Source of the DNA: CAZBWE01 sp964440735
GTDB taxonomy: Bacteria > Planctomycetota > Phycisphaerae > Sedimentisphaerales > Anaerobacaceae
Reading direction: 5' to 3'
DNA length: 6,104 bases
NCBI GenBank assembly: GCA_964440735.1
Contig: CAYTTK010000153.1
Coordinates: 1 to 6,104, forward strand
The translations under genes and the position numbers were made by a program. Shown piece after piece: positions 5,881-6,104 of this stretch; positions within the stretch are counted from its first letter, which is position 1, and each line of letters opens with the position of its first letter. The notes under the pieces were generated by a model. That model did not search any database. It worked only from the letters and a program-made list of their open reading frames with translations, and was not told the DNA's origin.

Positions 5881-6104
5881 TCAATCAATTTGTATGGGGT
5901 AATTTTCATATTTGTGAAGAGTGTCTAAAGCTGCCATGTAGTTAGCATAAGGGCTTCCATAGGCAACACTATTACTTGCGCCTAAAATAAATCCCCCTCT
6001 GGGAGCAGCATATTTTAAGGCATAAAGCACATCACTTTGATTTTCTTCGGGAGTTCCATCATGAAGCGTTTCGATATTTATTCCTCCCCAGAATGCTATT
6101 TTAT
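5881..6104 (-). CDS. URO-D-superfamily protein, C-terminal 73 residues (5' end outside window)
   Basis: Only the C-terminus is present; the reading frame enters at the right edge with two bases of a split codon and ends at TGA (5881-5883). The visible part begins KIAFWGGINIETLHDGTPEE and continues with APRGGFILGASNSVAYGSP and YANYMAALDTLHKY. The order GGI-x-x-x-x-L-x-x-GTPEE, then GGFIL, then a P-x-x-N-x-x-A helix is the typical end of the uroporphyrinogen decarboxylase fold. Members outside haem synthesis include methyltransferases such as MtaA and many uncharacterised proteins in PVC-group catabolic loci. The position directly before two exported glycosidase genes argues for a catabolic and not a haem role, but the active-site half of the protein is not visible. 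It is soluble as far as can be seen. Confidence 0.8.
   Translation of the reverse strand, partial: KIAFWGGINIETLHDGTPEENQSDVLYALKYAAPRGGFILGASNSVAYGSPYANYMAALDTLHKYENYPIQID

Noticed and set aside
1..6104. CRISPR array, tRNA or rRNA, insertion sequence, or phage-type genes.
   Set aside because: No direct repeat series, RNA gene signature, transposase or terminal inverted repeats were seen on either strand.

Overview
All supported genes lie on the minus strand, so the window is read from its right end to its left. The right-hand part is a run of catabolic genes: the last 73 residues of a uroporphyrinogen-decarboxylase (URO-D)-superfamily protein, then a 916-residue exported alpha-glucuronidase-like glycosidase, then a 500-residue exported GH140/apiosidase-like (DUF4038) glycosidase. 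The left-hand part is a multi-PAS sensor gene that starts inside the window and runs off its left edge.

The host is most likely an environmental, polysaccharide-degrading bacterium of the PVC group (Planctomycetota such as Phycisphaerae/Sedimentisphaerales, or Lentisphaerota/Verrucomicrobiota). This is inferred from middling base composition and from the combination of URO-D-like proteins with exported unclassified glycosidases and multi-PAS sensors, which is common there. No marker gene in the window proves it.

Layout: 5881-6104 URO-D C-terminus; 5811-5880 short spacer; 3060-5810 large glycosidase; 2900-3059 spacer; 1397-2899 GH140-like enzyme; 1027-1396 a 370-base non-coding/leader region; 1-1026 PAS sensor. 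The spacing of 70 and 160 bases and the shared strand fit one catabolic operon of three genes. The two glycosidases have export signals and would act outside the cytoplasm on a plant or algal glycan containing uronic acids and possibly apiose. The URO-D-like protein has no visible role in haem synthesis here and may act on a released, possibly methylated, product; that role is inference.

The sensor gene appears to have its own strong sigma70-type promoter (TTGACG-N17-TAAAAT), with an 8+8 inverted repeat overlapping the -35 box and a leader of about 270 bases. The leader is the most unusual stretch. It contains two short in-frame ORFs separated by one TGA. The second ends in an ATGA overlap with the sensor start, resembles the helix that often precedes PAS domains, and carries a G6 tract readable as a -1 slippery heptamer. 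This could be a leader peptide, a frameshifted true N-terminus, or programmed frameshifting.
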